A DNA stretch of 64,000 nt, taken from positions 186,001-250,000 of the forward strand of contig NZ_KQ948997.1 of assembly GCF_001514265.1 (NCBI RefSeq), read 5' to 3'. This DNA is from Streptomyces resistomycificus. Lineage in GTDB: Bacteria; Actinomycetota; Actinomycetes; Streptomycetales; Streptomycetaceae. Shown piece by piece: positions 1 through 8,275 of the stretch; position 1 is the stretch's first letter; each line of letters opens with the position of its first letter. The notes beneath the pieces were generated by a model, which was not told the DNA's origin, did not search any database, and saw only the letters and a list, made by a program, of their open reading frames with translations. The position numbers and the translations under genes are program-made.

Positions 1-156
1 GCGCAGCAGGGTCAGGGCGGTGCGCTTCACGCCCATCTGCTGCTGCGCCATGCGCAGGGTGTGCCCGATGGCCGGCATGCCCGCGGCGGCGTGCTTCGGC
101 TCGGCGACCTGCGGCGCGTCCTGGACCGGATCTGCCTTGGGCGGCTTCGTTGCCAT
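1..156 (-). CDS. FdhF/YdeP family molybdopterin oxidoreductase, N-terminal part
   Basis: Only the first 52 codons are inside the window; the gene continues to the left. The translation begins MATKPPKADPVQDAPQ and continues through PAIGHTLRMAQQQMGVKR, which I recognise as the conserved amino end of the FdhF/YdeP-type formate-dehydrogenase-like oxidoreductases of Streptomyces. The ATG is preceded by an aaggggag ribosome binding site at 162-169. It is divergent from polA. The catalytic molybdopterin domain lies outside the window, so the electron donor and acceptor cannot be judged. The family call rests on memory of this N-terminus and is fairly secure; the function is not. Confidence 0.75.
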   Translation of the reverse strand, partial: MATKPPKADPVQDAPQVAEPKHAAAGMPAIGHTLRMAQQQMGVKRTALTLLR

Positions 157-305
157 CGCGGGCTCCCCTTCGCGTACACGTGTGAAGTACGTCTCCGATC
201 CTCGCACGTGCAGGTGACAACGATCGATCGCGGGCGGGTGCTTCGGCCTCCCGGCGGCGGGCCCCGAAAGCCCCGGGAGCCCTCGAGGGCACCGATGGCG
301 GCCGA

Positions 306-328
306 CTGTCAGTGCGGCGTGGCAGGAT
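306..328 (+). promoter_or_regulatory. PafBC-type (RecA-NDp) promoter of polA
   Basis: CTGTCAGTG (306-314), then 8 bases, then CAGGAT (323-328), then 7 bases to the GTG start of polA at 336. The mycobacterial RecA-independent DNA-damage consensus is tTGTCRgtg-N8-TAnnnT. Spacing matches exactly; the -10 starts with C instead of T. The transcript would be leaderless, which fits the absence of a Shine-Dalgarno sequence. Confidence 0.7.
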
Positions 329-335
329 CGGGGTC

Positions 336-3062
336 GTGGCAGAAACAGCATCGAAGACGACCGCAAACACCTCCGGCGGCAGCCGTCCGCGCCTGATGCT
401 CATGGACGGGCACTCGCTGGCCTACCGCGCGTTCTTCGCGCTGCCCGCGGAGAACTTCACGACCGCGACGGGCCAGCCGACGAACGCGATCTACGGCTTC
501 GCGTCGATGCTGGCCAACACCCTGCGTGACGAGGAGCCCACGCACTTCGCGGTGGCCTTCGACGTGTCCCGCAAGACCTGGCGCTCCGAGGAGTTCACGG
601 AGTACAAGGCGAACCGCTCCAAGACCCCGGACGAGTTCAAGGGTCAGGTCGAGCTGATCGGCGAACTGCTCGACGCGATGCACGCACACCGCTTCGCGGT
701 CGACGGCTTCGAGGCGGACGACGTCATCGCGACCCTCGCCACGCAGGCCGAGGCCGAGGGCTTCGAGGTGCTCATCGTCACCGGCGACCGTGACTCCTTC
801 CAGCTGGTGAGCGAGCACACCACCGTCCTGTATCCGACGAAGGGCGTCTCCGAGCTGACCCGGTTCACCCCGGAGAAGGTCCTCGAGAAGTACGGGTTGA
901 CGCCCGCGCAGTACCCGGACTTCGCGGCCCTGCGCGGCGACCCGTCCGACAACCTGCCCGGCATCCCGGGCGTCGGCGAGAAGACCGCCGCGAAGTGGAT
1001 CAACCAGTTCGGTTCGTTCGCGGAGCTGGTCGAGCGCGTCGAGGAGGTCAAGGGCAAGGCCGGCCAGAACCTCCGCGACCACCTGGAGGCCGTCAAGCTC
1101 AACCGGCGGCTGACCGAGATGGTGCGCACCGTCGAACTGCCGAAGGCGGTCACCGACCTGGAGCGCGCTCCGTACGACCGCACGGCGGTCGCGATGGTTC
1201 TCGACACCCTGGAGATCCGCAACCCCTCGCTGCGCGAGCGGCTGTTCGCGGTCGACCCGGGCGACGAGGAGGCGGAGGCGACCCCGGTCCTCACGGACGG
1301 CGTGGAACTGGACGGCACCGTGCTCGCCACCGGCGAGCTGGCCGCCTGGCTCGCCGAGCACGGCTCGCAGGTCCTCGGCGTGGCCACGGTCGACGCCTGG
1401 GCGCTCGGCACCGGCTCGGTCGCCGAGATCGCCCTCGCCGCGGCCGACGGCAAGGCCGCCTGGTTCGACCCGTCCCAGCTGGACGAGGCCGACGAGACGG
1501 CGCTGGCCGCCTGGCTGGCCGACGCCGACCGGCCCAAGATCTTCCACAACGCCAAGGGCGCGATGCGGGTCCTCGCCGAGCACGGCTGGAGCGTCGCCGG
1601 CGTCACCATGGACACGGCACTCGCCGCCTACCTGGTCAAGCCGGGCCGCCGCTCCTTCGATCTGGACGCGCTGTCCCTGGAGTACCTGCACCGCGAGCTG
1701 GCTCCCGCCGCGACGGCCGACGGTCAGCTGGCCTTCGGCGCGGACGACGGGGCCGAGGCCGAGGCCCTGATGCTCCAGGCCCGCACGATCCTCGACCTGG
1801 GCGGGGCCTTCGAGAGCCGTCTCGAGGAAGTCGGCGCCGCGGACCTCCTGCGTGACATGGAGCTGCCCACGTCCGCCCTGCTGGCGCGGCTGGAGCGGCA
1901 CGGCATCGCCGCCGACCGGGCCCACCTGGAGGCCATGGAGCAGATGTTCGCCGGCGCCGTCCAGCAGGCGGTGAAGGAGGCGCACGAGGCCGCCGGGCAC
2001 GAGTTCAACCTCGGCTCGCCCAAGCAGCTCCAGGAGGTCCTCTTTGGCGAGCTGGGCCTGCCCAAGACGAAGAAGACCAAGACCGGCTACACGACCGACG
2101 CCGACGCGCTCGCGTGGCTGGCGTCCCAGACGGACAACGAACTGCCGGTGATCATGCTCCGGCACCGTGAGCAGGCCAAGCTGCGCGTCACCGTCGAGGG
2201 GCTGATCAAGACTGTCGCGACGGACGGCCGTATCCACACGACCTTCAACCAGACGGTCGCGGCGACCGGCCGCCTGTCCTCGACGGACCCGAACCTGCAG
2301 AACATCCCGGTCCGCACGGACGAGGGCCGGGCCATCCGCCGCGGCTTCGTGGTCGGCGAGGGCTTCGAGTCGCTCATGACGGCCGACTACAGCCAGATCG
2401 AACTGCGGGTGATGGCCCACCTCTCGGAGGACGAGGGCCTGATCGAGGCGTTCACCTCCGGCGAGGACCTGCACACCACGGCCGCCGCGCAGGTCTTCGC
2501 GGTGGAGCCCACCGCGGTGGACGCGGAGATGCGCCGCAAGATCAAGGCGATGTCGTACGGCCTGGCGTACGGCCTGTCGGCGTTCGGTCTCTCCCAGCAG
2601 CTGAACATCGAGGCGGGCGAGGCGCGTGCCCTGATGGACGCGTACTTCGAGCGCTTCGGCGGCGTACGGGACTACCTGCGCCGGGCGGTCGACGAGGCCC
2701 GGGCGACCGGCTACACGGCGACGCTCTTCGGGCGCCGCCGCTACCTGCCCGACCTCAACAGCGACAACCGCCAGCGTCGCGAGGCGGCCGAGCGGATGGC
2801 CCTCAACGCCCCCATCCAGGGGACGGCCGCGGACATCGTCAAGATCGCCATGCTGAACGTGGACAAGGCCCTGCGTGCGGCGGACCTCAAGTCCCGCATG
2901 CTCCTCCAGGTCCACGACGAGATCGTCCTGGAGATCGCCCCCGGCGAGCGGGCGGCCACGGAGGAACTCCTGCGCCACGAGATGGCCAACGCCGTCCACC
3001 TCCGAGCCCCCCTCGACGTCTCGGTGGGCGTCGGCCCGGACTGGGAGTCCGCGGCGCACTAG
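336..3062 (+). CDS. polA: DNA polymerase I
   Basis: A 908-residue family A DNA polymerase that fills gaps in excision repair and removes Okazaki primers. The N-terminal 5'-3' exonuclease/FEN domain (about residues 10-310) carries MDGHSLAYRAFF and the GDRDSFQL and LRGDPSDNLPGIPGVG motifs. The C-terminal polymerase domain (about 510-908) has motif A DYSQIELR near 684, the motif B helix RRKIKAMSYGLAYG and motif C VHDE at 859-862. The middle 3'-5' exonuclease-like region has GVATVDAWA where active enzymes have the DxE metal ligands, so proofreading is probably absent, as in many Gram-positive PolI. I chose the GTG at 336 because it lies 7 bases after a -10 element and gives a leaderless mRNA; no better RBS-linked start is visible. 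Confidence 0.97.
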   Translation: MAETASKTTANTSGGSRPRLMLMDGHSLAYRAFFALPAENFTTATGQPTNAIYGFASMLANTLRDEEPTHFAVAFDVSRKTWRSEEFTEYKANRSKTPDEFKGQVELIGELLDAMHAHRFAVDGFEADDVIATLATQAEAEGFEVLIVTGDRDSFQLVSEHTTVLYPTKGVSELTRFTPEKVLEKYGLTPAQYPDFAALRGDPSDNLPGIPGVGEKTAAKWINQFGSFAELVERVEEVKGKAGQNLRDHLEAVKLNRRLTEMVRTVELPKAVTDLERAPYDRTAVAMVLDTLEIRNPSLRERLFAVDPGDEEAEATPVLTDGVELDGTVLATGELAAWLAEHGSQVLGVATVDAWALGTGSVAEIALAAADGKAAWFDPSQLDEADETALAAWLADADRPKIFHNAKGAMRVLAEHGWSVAGVTMDTALAAYLVKPGRRSFDLDALSLEYLHRELAPAATADGQLAFGADDGAEAEALMLQARTILDLGGAFESRLEEVGAADLLRDMELPTSALLARLERHGIAADRAHLEAMEQMFAGAVQQAVKEAHEAAGHEFNLGSPKQLQEVLFGELGLPKTKKTKTGYTTDADALAWLASQTDNELPVIMLRHREQAKLRVTVEGLIKTVATDGRIHTTFNQTVAATGRLSSTDPNLQNIPVRTDEGRAIRRGFVVGEGFESLMTADYSQIELRVMAHLSEDEGLIEAFTSGEDLHTTAAAQVFAVEPTAVDAEMRRKIKAMSYGLAYGLSAFGLSQQLNIEAGEARALMDAYFERFGGVRDYLRRAVDEARATGYTATLFGRRRYLPDLNSDNRQRREAAERMALNAPIQGTAADIVKIAMLNVDKALRAADLKSRMLLQVHDEIVLEIAPGERAATEELLRHEMANAVHLRAPLDVSVGVGPDWESAAH

Positions 3063-3076
3063 CCTCCGGCGACCGC

Positions 3077-3123
3077 GCGGAGGGCCGGCTTCGTCACTGT
3101 CGAAGCGACGAGCGGCCCTCCGC
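3077..3123 (+). terminator. Hairpin terminator after polA
   Basis: An 11-bp perfect stem, gcggagggccg at 3077-3087 with cggccctccgc at 3113-3123. The loop holds a smaller gcttcg/cgaagc helix. It starts 15 bases after the polA stop. There is no U-tract, which is usual for Streptomyces hairpin terminators. Confidence 0.65.
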
Positions 3124-3527
3124 CCGTCCGCAACCTCCGCCTGCCGGAAACCCTCGCTCCCCGGCACCCCTCGCTCCCCGGCACCCTCGGCGCCGTCCGT
3201 CTCGTCCCGGCGCCGCCCCTCGTGCCCCGGCGCCGCTCATCGAGCCACGGTGACATCCATCGAGCCCCGGTGCCGTCGCGCCTGGTGGCGTGCACCGCGC
3301 TTCAGGCGCCGCTCCCGCCCGCGAGGCCCGGGGTGCCGCGTACCGCGTTTCGGGCACCACTCCTGCCGCGTGGCACGGGGTACCGCGCCACGCTGGCAGG
3401 CGTCACCGCACCGCACCCCTGGGCACCGATCGCCCCCGCTCCGGCCCCCCCACCCCCGGGCGAACCCGTCACCCGCGTGGCCCCCGCGAAGGCGCCCCCC
3501 AGTGCCCGCGCCCGTAAGGATGCGGCC
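3124..3527. other. Gene-less low-complexity stretch
   Basis: About 400 bases between the polA terminator and the next credible start. The DNA is a degenerate GC-rich succession of blocks such as gctccccggcacc, gccccggcgccg and gagccccggtgccg, with no RBS-linked start, no conserved-looking protein and inconsistent codon-position bias. I see no RNA gene. It looks like decayed repeat or spacer DNA. Confidence 0.5.
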
Positions 3528-4085
3528 ATGGGTATACGCACGCTCCACCGCCGGACGGCCCCCGCACAGGCGCACGCCGACACGGCCCCGCCTGCACCGC
3601 CCCCGCCGTCGGTCCCCGGCTTCGCGCCCGCCGCAAGCACCGCCCGCATCCCCACGGACCTGGCAACGGCCATACGTCGGTCCACGGCCACAGTCACGGC
3701 CTCAGCCAGAGCCCGAGCCAGAGCGACCGTCACCGCTCCCGCCGACCTGGCCGCAGCCCTCCGTCGTGGCGCCACCGCCACCGCCACCGGCGCCGCCCGC
3801 GGCCCCGCCGGCCTCGCGACAGCCGTGCGCCAAGCCGCCGCAGGCACCCGGCGCCGGTTCGAGCGCCGCGACCGGGAGGCCGTACGACAGGAGCGCGAGG
3901 CGCCCGGGTGGGGGCTGTGGGCCGAACTGGGCCGCGGCTACCTGGCTCTCGCCCTCACCCTGCTGCCCCGGACCCGTCGGCTGCCCACGTTCACGGTGTT
4001 CACGGCGGTCAGCGAGTGGCCGACCGACGCTCCGCGTCACCCACGCCCGAACCGGCGGGGACCGGAGCCGGACGCCACACCCTGA
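3528..4085 (+). CDS. Conserved hypothetical protein, Ala/Arg-rich
   Basis: A 185-residue protein starting MGIRTLHRRTAPAQAHADT. The ATG follows an AAGGA ribosome binding site (3516-3520) at a good distance. The first 130 residues are low complexity (Ala, Thr, Arg, Pro) with repeated LATAIRR-, LAAALRR- and LATAVRQ-like segments about 30 residues apart, which suggests weakly repeated amphipathic helices. The last third (GWGLWAELGRGYLALALTLLP) is hydrophobic and may touch the membrane. It overlaps the convergent DUF4184 gene by 77 bases. I do not know its function; I remember similar proteins beside polA in other Streptomyces. Confidence 0.6.
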   Translation: MGIRTLHRRTAPAQAHADTAPPAPPPPSVPGFAPAASTARIPTDLATAIRRSTATVTASARARARATVTAPADLAAALRRGATATATGAARGPAGLATAVRQAAAGTRRRFERRDREAVRQEREAPGWGLWAELGRGYLALALTLLPRTRRLPTFTVFTAVSEWPTDAPRHPRPNRRGPEPDATP

Positions 4086-4860
4086 CCCCCACGGCGTACA
4101 GCACGACCCCCAGGACCAGGCCCGCGCCCGCGCCGAAACACAGCGTCGGGATCAGCTCCCACGGCTTCGCGGTGGACCCCCAGTACTCCCACCACCGCGT
4201 CGCCCGCTGTACCGCCGCGACCGCCGCGCACCCGCCGATCACGGCAGCGGCCCACCACCGGTCCCGTGCCGACAGCGCGGGAACCCCCACCGGACCGGCC
4301 GCGGGCACCCGCCGCAGCGCGTACCCGACGAACACGGCGATCACTACCGCGGCCACCGCGGAACCGCCGTACTGCAGGTACCAGTACAAAGGGGAACCCG
4401 CCACCTTCTCGCCCAGGACGGGAAACACGCGCATCCCCCACCGGTCGAGATGTGTGAACGCGTCCCACACGACGTGGGTCAGGGCCCCGAGCGCGGCGGA
4501 CACGTACCACCACACCACCGAGACGGGCCGTACGCGCGCGCGTGGCGCCCCGCAGCGCGACAGCGTGGCCACCCTCCGCTGCCGGGCCGGTGGCAACAGT
4601 GCCACCAGCGGCTCGCGCACCAGCAGCCACAGTCCGACCAGCCCCCAGGCGACCAGCACGTCGAGAGTGAAGACGCCCGGGAAAGAGTGGGTGAACTCGC
4701 CGAACTCCATGGCCCCGGACAGGACACTCGCCGCGTAGTAGGTCATGTCGGGCGCGAACGAACCCGCCACGAGCGCGGCCGGCACCAGTCGGCCCCGGCC
4801 GGTTCCGTCGGTGCGCACGGCGGGCAGCACGGCTGCCGCATGGCTGAGGGTGAACGGCAA
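4009..4860 (-). CDS. DUF4184 family integral membrane protein
   Basis: A 283-residue polytopic membrane protein. It opens with LPFTLSHAAAVLP, the signature start of DUF4184, and has histidines and aspartates in the membrane-proximal motifs LSHAA, GSFAPDMTYY and THVVWDAFTH. This pattern resembles the LexA-like YdjM/metal-dependent hydrolase group, but no reaction has been established for it. I set the start at the TTG of 4860 because family members begin at this proline-phenylalanine and a GGAG sits 5 bases upstream; longer in-frame starts would add an unrelated extension. The 3' end overlaps the convergent gene. Confidence 0.8.
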   Translation of the reverse strand: MPFTLSHAAAVLPAVRTDGTGRGRLVPAALVAGSFAPDMTYYAASVLSGAMEFGEFTHSFPGVFTLDVLVAWGLVGLWLLVREPLVALLPPARQRRVATLSRCGAPRARVRPVSVVWWYVSAALGALTHVVWDAFTHLDRWGMRVFPVLGEKVAGSPLYWYLQYGGSAVAAVVIAVFVGYALRRVPAAGPVGVPALSARDRWWAAAVIGGCAAVAAVQRATRWWEYWGSTAKPWELIPTLCFGAGAGLVLGVVLYAVGVRVWRPAPVPAGSGVGDAERRSATR

Positions 4861-5146
4861 CGGGGCTCCTTGGATACGAGTGACCGGGCACGTCACGATG
4901 CCATATGGCCAACCGGTGAAAATCGGGCACGAACGGGTGCCCGAGGAAAGGAAGTTGTCGTAGGGTCGCCTGGGTCACCGCGCCGGGGAGCGAGGTCGGA
5001 CGGGCGAACAGGACATGAACCTCGCCGCAGGGGGCAACCCTTGGGGCGGGTCGATCGTCACAACAGATCGAGCACGGCCGCGAACGGCCGTGTGTGACAG
5101 ACGGACAGGGACGGGCGCTCGGGCGTCCACGGGAGGGGTTCACTCT
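4861..5146 (+). promoter_or_regulatory. Long leader of the lytic transglycosylase gene
   Basis: This intergenic stretch separates the divergent DUF4184 and transglycosylase genes. It contains a perfect 8-bp hairpin with a CGAA tetraloop (cacggccg 5073-5080, cggccgtg 5085-5092). Ahead of it lie the closely spaced blocks cctcgccgcaggggg and aacccttggggcggg, which can pair in several ways. Leaders of Streptomyces cell-wall hydrolases are often riboregulated, so a structured RNA is plausible. I could not match it to the ydaO/c-di-AMP consensus. Confidence 0.4.
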
Positions 5147-6958
5147 ATGGCGGCGCAATTCGGCAGGAGGCTGCGCAAGGGTGCGGCAACCACCGCCGTG
5201 GCCGCGCTCGCGGTCGCGGCTCTGTCCGCCTCCCAGGGGCCGGGTGCGATGGCCGGCGACCAGAGCGGCAGACCGGTCACCACCGGCGCCGACACCGCGC
5301 CCGACGCCGCCGCCGGCGGCGCGACCGGCAACTCGCCCTATTACACGGACCTGCCGCCGCTGAACAGCCCGAACCCCTCACCGACCATCGGCACGCCCGT
5401 CTCCAAGGGGCCTACCGAGTCGGGCATCCCCGCCACCGTCCTGGACGCCTACAAGAAGGCCGCGTCCGAACTCCAGTCGGCCAAGCCCGGCTGCAACCTG
5501 CCCTGGCAGCTCCTCGCCGCGATCGGCAAGGTCGAGTCGGGCCAGGCCCGCGGCGGCGCCGTCAGCGCGGACGGCACCACCACCTCCCCGATCCTCGGCC
5601 CGCAGCTCGACGGCAACGGCTTCGCGCTCATCAAGGACACCGACAACGGCGCGTACGACGGCAACAGCGCGTACGACCAGGCTGTCGGCCCCATGCAGTT
5701 CATCCCCTCCACGTGGGAGTGGGCCGGCCGTGACGGCAACGCCGACGGCAAGAAGGACCCCAACAACATCTACGACGCCGCGCTGGCGGCCGGCCACTAC
5801 CTGTGCCGCTTCGGCTGGGACCTGTCCACCCAGGCCGACCTCGACCGCGCGATCCTCAGCTACAACCACTCGCAGGACTACCTGAACACGGTCCTGTCGT
5901 GGCTGGACTACTACCGCAAGGGCACCCACGAGATCCCGGACGGCACCGGCTCGCTGCCCGACAGCCGCAGCGACGACTACGACACGGTGAGCCCCCAGCC
6001 CTCGCCCCCGGCCTCCCACACGCCCGGTTCCGGGACCCAGAAGCCGGACCCGGGCAAGGGCTCGCCCACCCCGAAGCCGCCCGCGACGACCCCGCCGAGC
6101 ACGCCGCCCGCCAAGCCCCAGACCCCCACCGACACGGTCCACCACCTGGAGGACGCGGGCACCGCAGCCCTCACCGCACAGGCGGGCGACGCCTTCACCG
6201 AGAAGGTCAGCGCCCGGGCCGAGACCAAGGCCGGCGTGGCCGTCGCCAAGGTCCGGTTGCGTTTCACGATCGTCGGCGCCACCGACGCCACCTTCACCGG
6301 CGGCGAGAACGTCGCCACGGTCGTCACCAACAGCACCGGTGTGGCCGTGGCGCCCGCGCTGAAGGCCGGTGAGAAGACCGGTGACTTCACCGTGCGGGTG
6401 ACCGTCGTGGGCCGCTCCGTCACCGGCCTCGACTACAAGGCGACCGTCTCCGAGCGCGCCGCCGACGTCCTCACCCGCACCAGCGACACCGCGCTGACCT
6501 GCACCCCGGGCGGCGAGTTCGCCGACCAGGTCGAGGTGAAGGCGACCTACAAGGGCGCGGTCGCGGACAAGGTGGCCGCCACCGCCACCCTGATCAAGTC
6601 GGCGCTCGACCCCACGCAGGCAGAGAACGGCCCCTACTTCAAGGACGCGGACGGCAAGACCGTGCGCACCCTGACCGGCCTGGAGACGGACGCCAACGGC
6701 GTCCTGAAGCTGCCGAAGCTGTACGCCGACGACACCACCGGCACCTTCATGCTCCGCATCGAGACCGCGGGCGGCGCGGCGCTGAACGTCCAACTGACCG
6801 TGGCGGCGGCCGAGACGTCGTCCCCGAGCCCGTCGGCCGACACGTCGTCCCCGAGCCCGTCGGCCGACACGTCGTCCCCGAGCCCGTCGGCCGACACGTC
6901 GTCCCCGAGCCCGTCGGCCGACACGTCGGCCAGTCCCTCGCCCAGCCCTTCGGCATAG
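5147..6958 (+). CDS. Secreted lytic transglycosylase with Ig-like domains and a Ser/Pro repeat tail
   Basis: A 603-residue exported peptidoglycan hydrolase. Residues 1-38 form a signal peptide (RRLRKGAA, then an Ala-rich core ending near GAMAG). An SLT/MltB-like catalytic domain spans about 105-265, with the presumed catalytic Glu130 in GKVESG and the later GPMQFIPSTW and ILSYNHSQDY motifs. A proline-rich linker (about 280-325) joins it to two Ig/Big-like beta domains (about 330-550). The tail consists of four exact TSSPSPSAD repeats encoded by 27-bp units. The GGGAGGGG site at 5131-5138 supports the ATG. It should cleave glycan strands outside the membrane during growth or germination; the beta domains and tail may anchor it in the wall. 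Confidence 0.9.
   Translation: MAAQFGRRLRKGAATTAVAALAVAALSASQGPGAMAGDQSGRPVTTGADTAPDAAAGGATGNSPYYTDLPPLNSPNPSPTIGTPVSKGPTESGIPATVLDAYKKAASELQSAKPGCNLPWQLLAAIGKVESGQARGGAVSADGTTTSPILGPQLDGNGFALIKDTDNGAYDGNSAYDQAVGPMQFIPSTWEWAGRDGNADGKKDPNNIYDAALAAGHYLCRFGWDLSTQADLDRAILSYNHSQDYLNTVLSWLDYYRKGTHEIPDGTGSLPDSRSDDYDTVSPQPSPPASHTPGSGTQKPDPGKGSPTPKPPATTPPSTPPAKPQTPTDTVHHLEDAGTAALTAQAGDAFTEKVSARAETKAGVAVAKVRLRFTIVGATDATFTGGENVATVVTNSTGVAVAPALKAGEKTGDFTVRVTVVGRSVTGLDYKATVSERAADVLTRTSDTALTCTPGGEFADQVEVKATYKGAVADKVAATATLIKSALDPTQAENGPYFKDADGKTVRTLTGLETDANGVLKLPKLYADDTTGTFMLRIETAGGAALNVQLTVAAAETSSPSPSADTSSPSPSADTSSPSPSADTSSPSPSADTSASPSPSPSA
6815..6922 (+). repeat. Four 27-bp tandem repeats in the transglycosylase tail
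   Basis: Four identical 27-bp units, each encoding TSSPSPSAD, near the 3' end of the transglycosylase gene. The units are identical at DNA level, so copy number can probably change by slippage without breaking the frame. Confidence 0.9.
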
Positions 6959-7002
6959 CCCGTCGGCGGACGCGGCGAGCCCGCCGAGCGCGACGAACGA
7001 CG

Positions 7003-7037
7003 ACGACGGCGCCCCTTCACCGAGGGGGCGCCGTCGT
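7003..7037 (+). terminator. Strong hairpin terminator
   Basis: A 13-bp perfect stem, acgacggcgcccc (7003-7015) with ggggcgccgtcgt (7025-7037), followed by a short T/G-rich stretch. It lies 45 bases after the transglycosylase stop and separates it from the next small gene. Confidence 0.8.
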
Positions 7038-7126
7038 TGTGTGTGCAACGTGTTCTCATCTCACCCGCCCGTTGCTACGGTGCCGGACCTGACGATGTAT
7101 CAGCTCCAGATCGCCCGGAGGCAGGC

Positions 7127-7261
7127 ATGCGCGCCCTGATCGCCGCCGCGACCGGTCTAGCCGTCGCGCTCGTCCTGGTATTCACGATCACGGCCATGGG
7201 CACCCCGAGCGGCGGCACGTCCCCGAAGCCGCTGCTGACGACCGTGCCCGCACACCCGTAA
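7127..7261 (+). CDS. Small single-span membrane protein (SPW_0924-like)
   Basis: A 44-residue protein: MRALIAAATGLAVALVLV, then a polar tail ending KPLLTTVPAHP. It has one hydrophobic segment (about 3-24) that could be a membrane anchor or an uncleaved signal. A cggaggc ribosome binding site precedes the ATG. I recall tiny Streptomyces proteins with this ending (SPW_0924 family). The DUF3068 gene starts 21 bases after the stop, so the two are probably co-transcribed. Function unknown. Confidence 0.65.
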   Translation: MRALIAAATGLAVALVLVFTITAMGTPSGGTSPKPLLTTVPAHP

Positions 7262-7282
7262 CCGCCAGGGACGGAGACCGAG

Positions 7283-8275
7283 ATGCGCCGCAAGACCAGT
7301 CTCGCCCTGCTCGCCCTCGCCGTGTTCTTCGCGGCGCTGTCCCCCCTGCTGCGCTGGTACGCCTTCCCGCGCCTGGCCAAGATCCCCGCCGGCCAGTACC
7401 AGGACATGGTCCTGGAGGCGAAGGACGCCACCCTCCTCGACTACGGCACGATGAAGGCCGAAAAGGTCCCCAAGGTCACCGTCGTACAGACCCTCAAGGG
7501 CAACGTGGAGGCCTCCGAGAGGATCGAGAGGACGGCGGGCCGGGACGTCGTGGTCTGGGACGGCCTGTCCTACGTGCAGGGCCCCGACGGCAAGATGGTC
7601 TCCAAGATCCCCGAGCGGTACATCTTCGACGCCCACACCCAGGAGCCCGTCCACGCCACCGGCGAGATGGTCGACGGCGACCCCGTGAAACGGGAGGGCA
7701 TCGAGTTCAAGTGGCCCTTCCTCACGGAGAAACGGGACTACGAGTACTTCGACGCGCAGGCACGCGTCACCGCGCCCATCCACTACGAGGGCACCCAGGA
7801 CTTCCGGGGCGTCGAGGTCTACTACTTCGAGCAGACCATCCCCTGGACCAAGGTGCCCTTCCCCAAGACCATGCCCGTCGCCGGAATCACCCCCGAGTCC
7901 GTCGCCAGGACCGGCACCACCCGCTGGTACACCACGGTCCGCAAGTTCTGGGTCGAACCCCTCACCGGCGCCCCCGTCTACGGCGAGGAGATCCACAAGG
8001 AGGAGCTGCGCGGCGGCACCCTCCTCGGCGGCCGCGAGAAGGTGACGGCCTTCGCCGGGCACGTGAAGATGCGCGAGGACTACATCGAACACACGGTGGA
8101 CCTGGTCAAGTCCAACCGCACCCTGGTCCTGCTGATGACCTCGTACCTGCCGTGGGGCTTCCTGGTCCTGGGCCTGCTGTTGCTGGCCCTGTCGCTGTAC
8201 CTGGAGGCCCGTGGCCGCCGCGGGGCGGGCCCGGCCCCGGCGGACACCTCGAAGCCGGAACCCGTCACCGCCTGA
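7283..8275 (+). CDS. DUF3068 / PorA-family membrane protein
   Basis: A 330-residue protein with an N-terminal membrane helix (about 6-24), a long extracytoplasmic domain and a second helix near the C-terminus (about 277-300). The ectodomain contains the aromatic PFLTEKRDYEYFD stretch and the YFEQTIPWTKVPFP motif of DUF3068, now listed as PorA-like. The name comes from the corynebacterial family; pore activity in Streptomyces is not shown. An acggag site precedes the ATG. Its stop overlaps the convergent hrpB by 11 bases. Confidence 0.85.
   Translation: MRRKTSLALLALAVFFAALSPLLRWYAFPRLAKIPAGQYQDMVLEAKDATLLDYGTMKAEKVPKVTVVQTLKGNVEASERIERTAGRDVVVWDGLSYVQGPDGKMVSKIPERYIFDAHTQEPVHATGEMVDGDPVKREGIEFKWPFLTEKRDYEYFDAQARVTAPIHYEGTQDFRGVEVYYFEQTIPWTKVPFPKTMPVAGITPESVARTGTTRWYTTVRKFWVEPLTGAPVYGEEIHKEELRGGTLLGGREKVTAFAGHVKMREDYIEHTVDLVKSNRTLVLLMTSYLPWGFLVLGLLLLALSLYLEARGRRGAGPAPADTSKPEPVTA

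Noticed and set aside
309..3167. Long open frame antiparallel to polA
   Set aside because: It is the usual shadow frame of a GC-rich gene; polA is complete with all motifs, and the antisense product has no recognisable domain. The same applies to long antisense frames over rpsA, uvrB, terC and the NCS1 gene.
3222..3527. Extended start for the hypothetical protein at 3528
   Set aside because: The upstream frame is translated repeat DNA without an RBS, while AAGGA stands before the ATG at 3528.
4900..5146. ydaO-type c-di-AMP riboswitch before the lytic transglycosylase
   Set aside because: The conserved ggggtgaatc and cagctaacc(t/c)cg blocks of that family are not found in order; only generic GC-rich hairpins are present.
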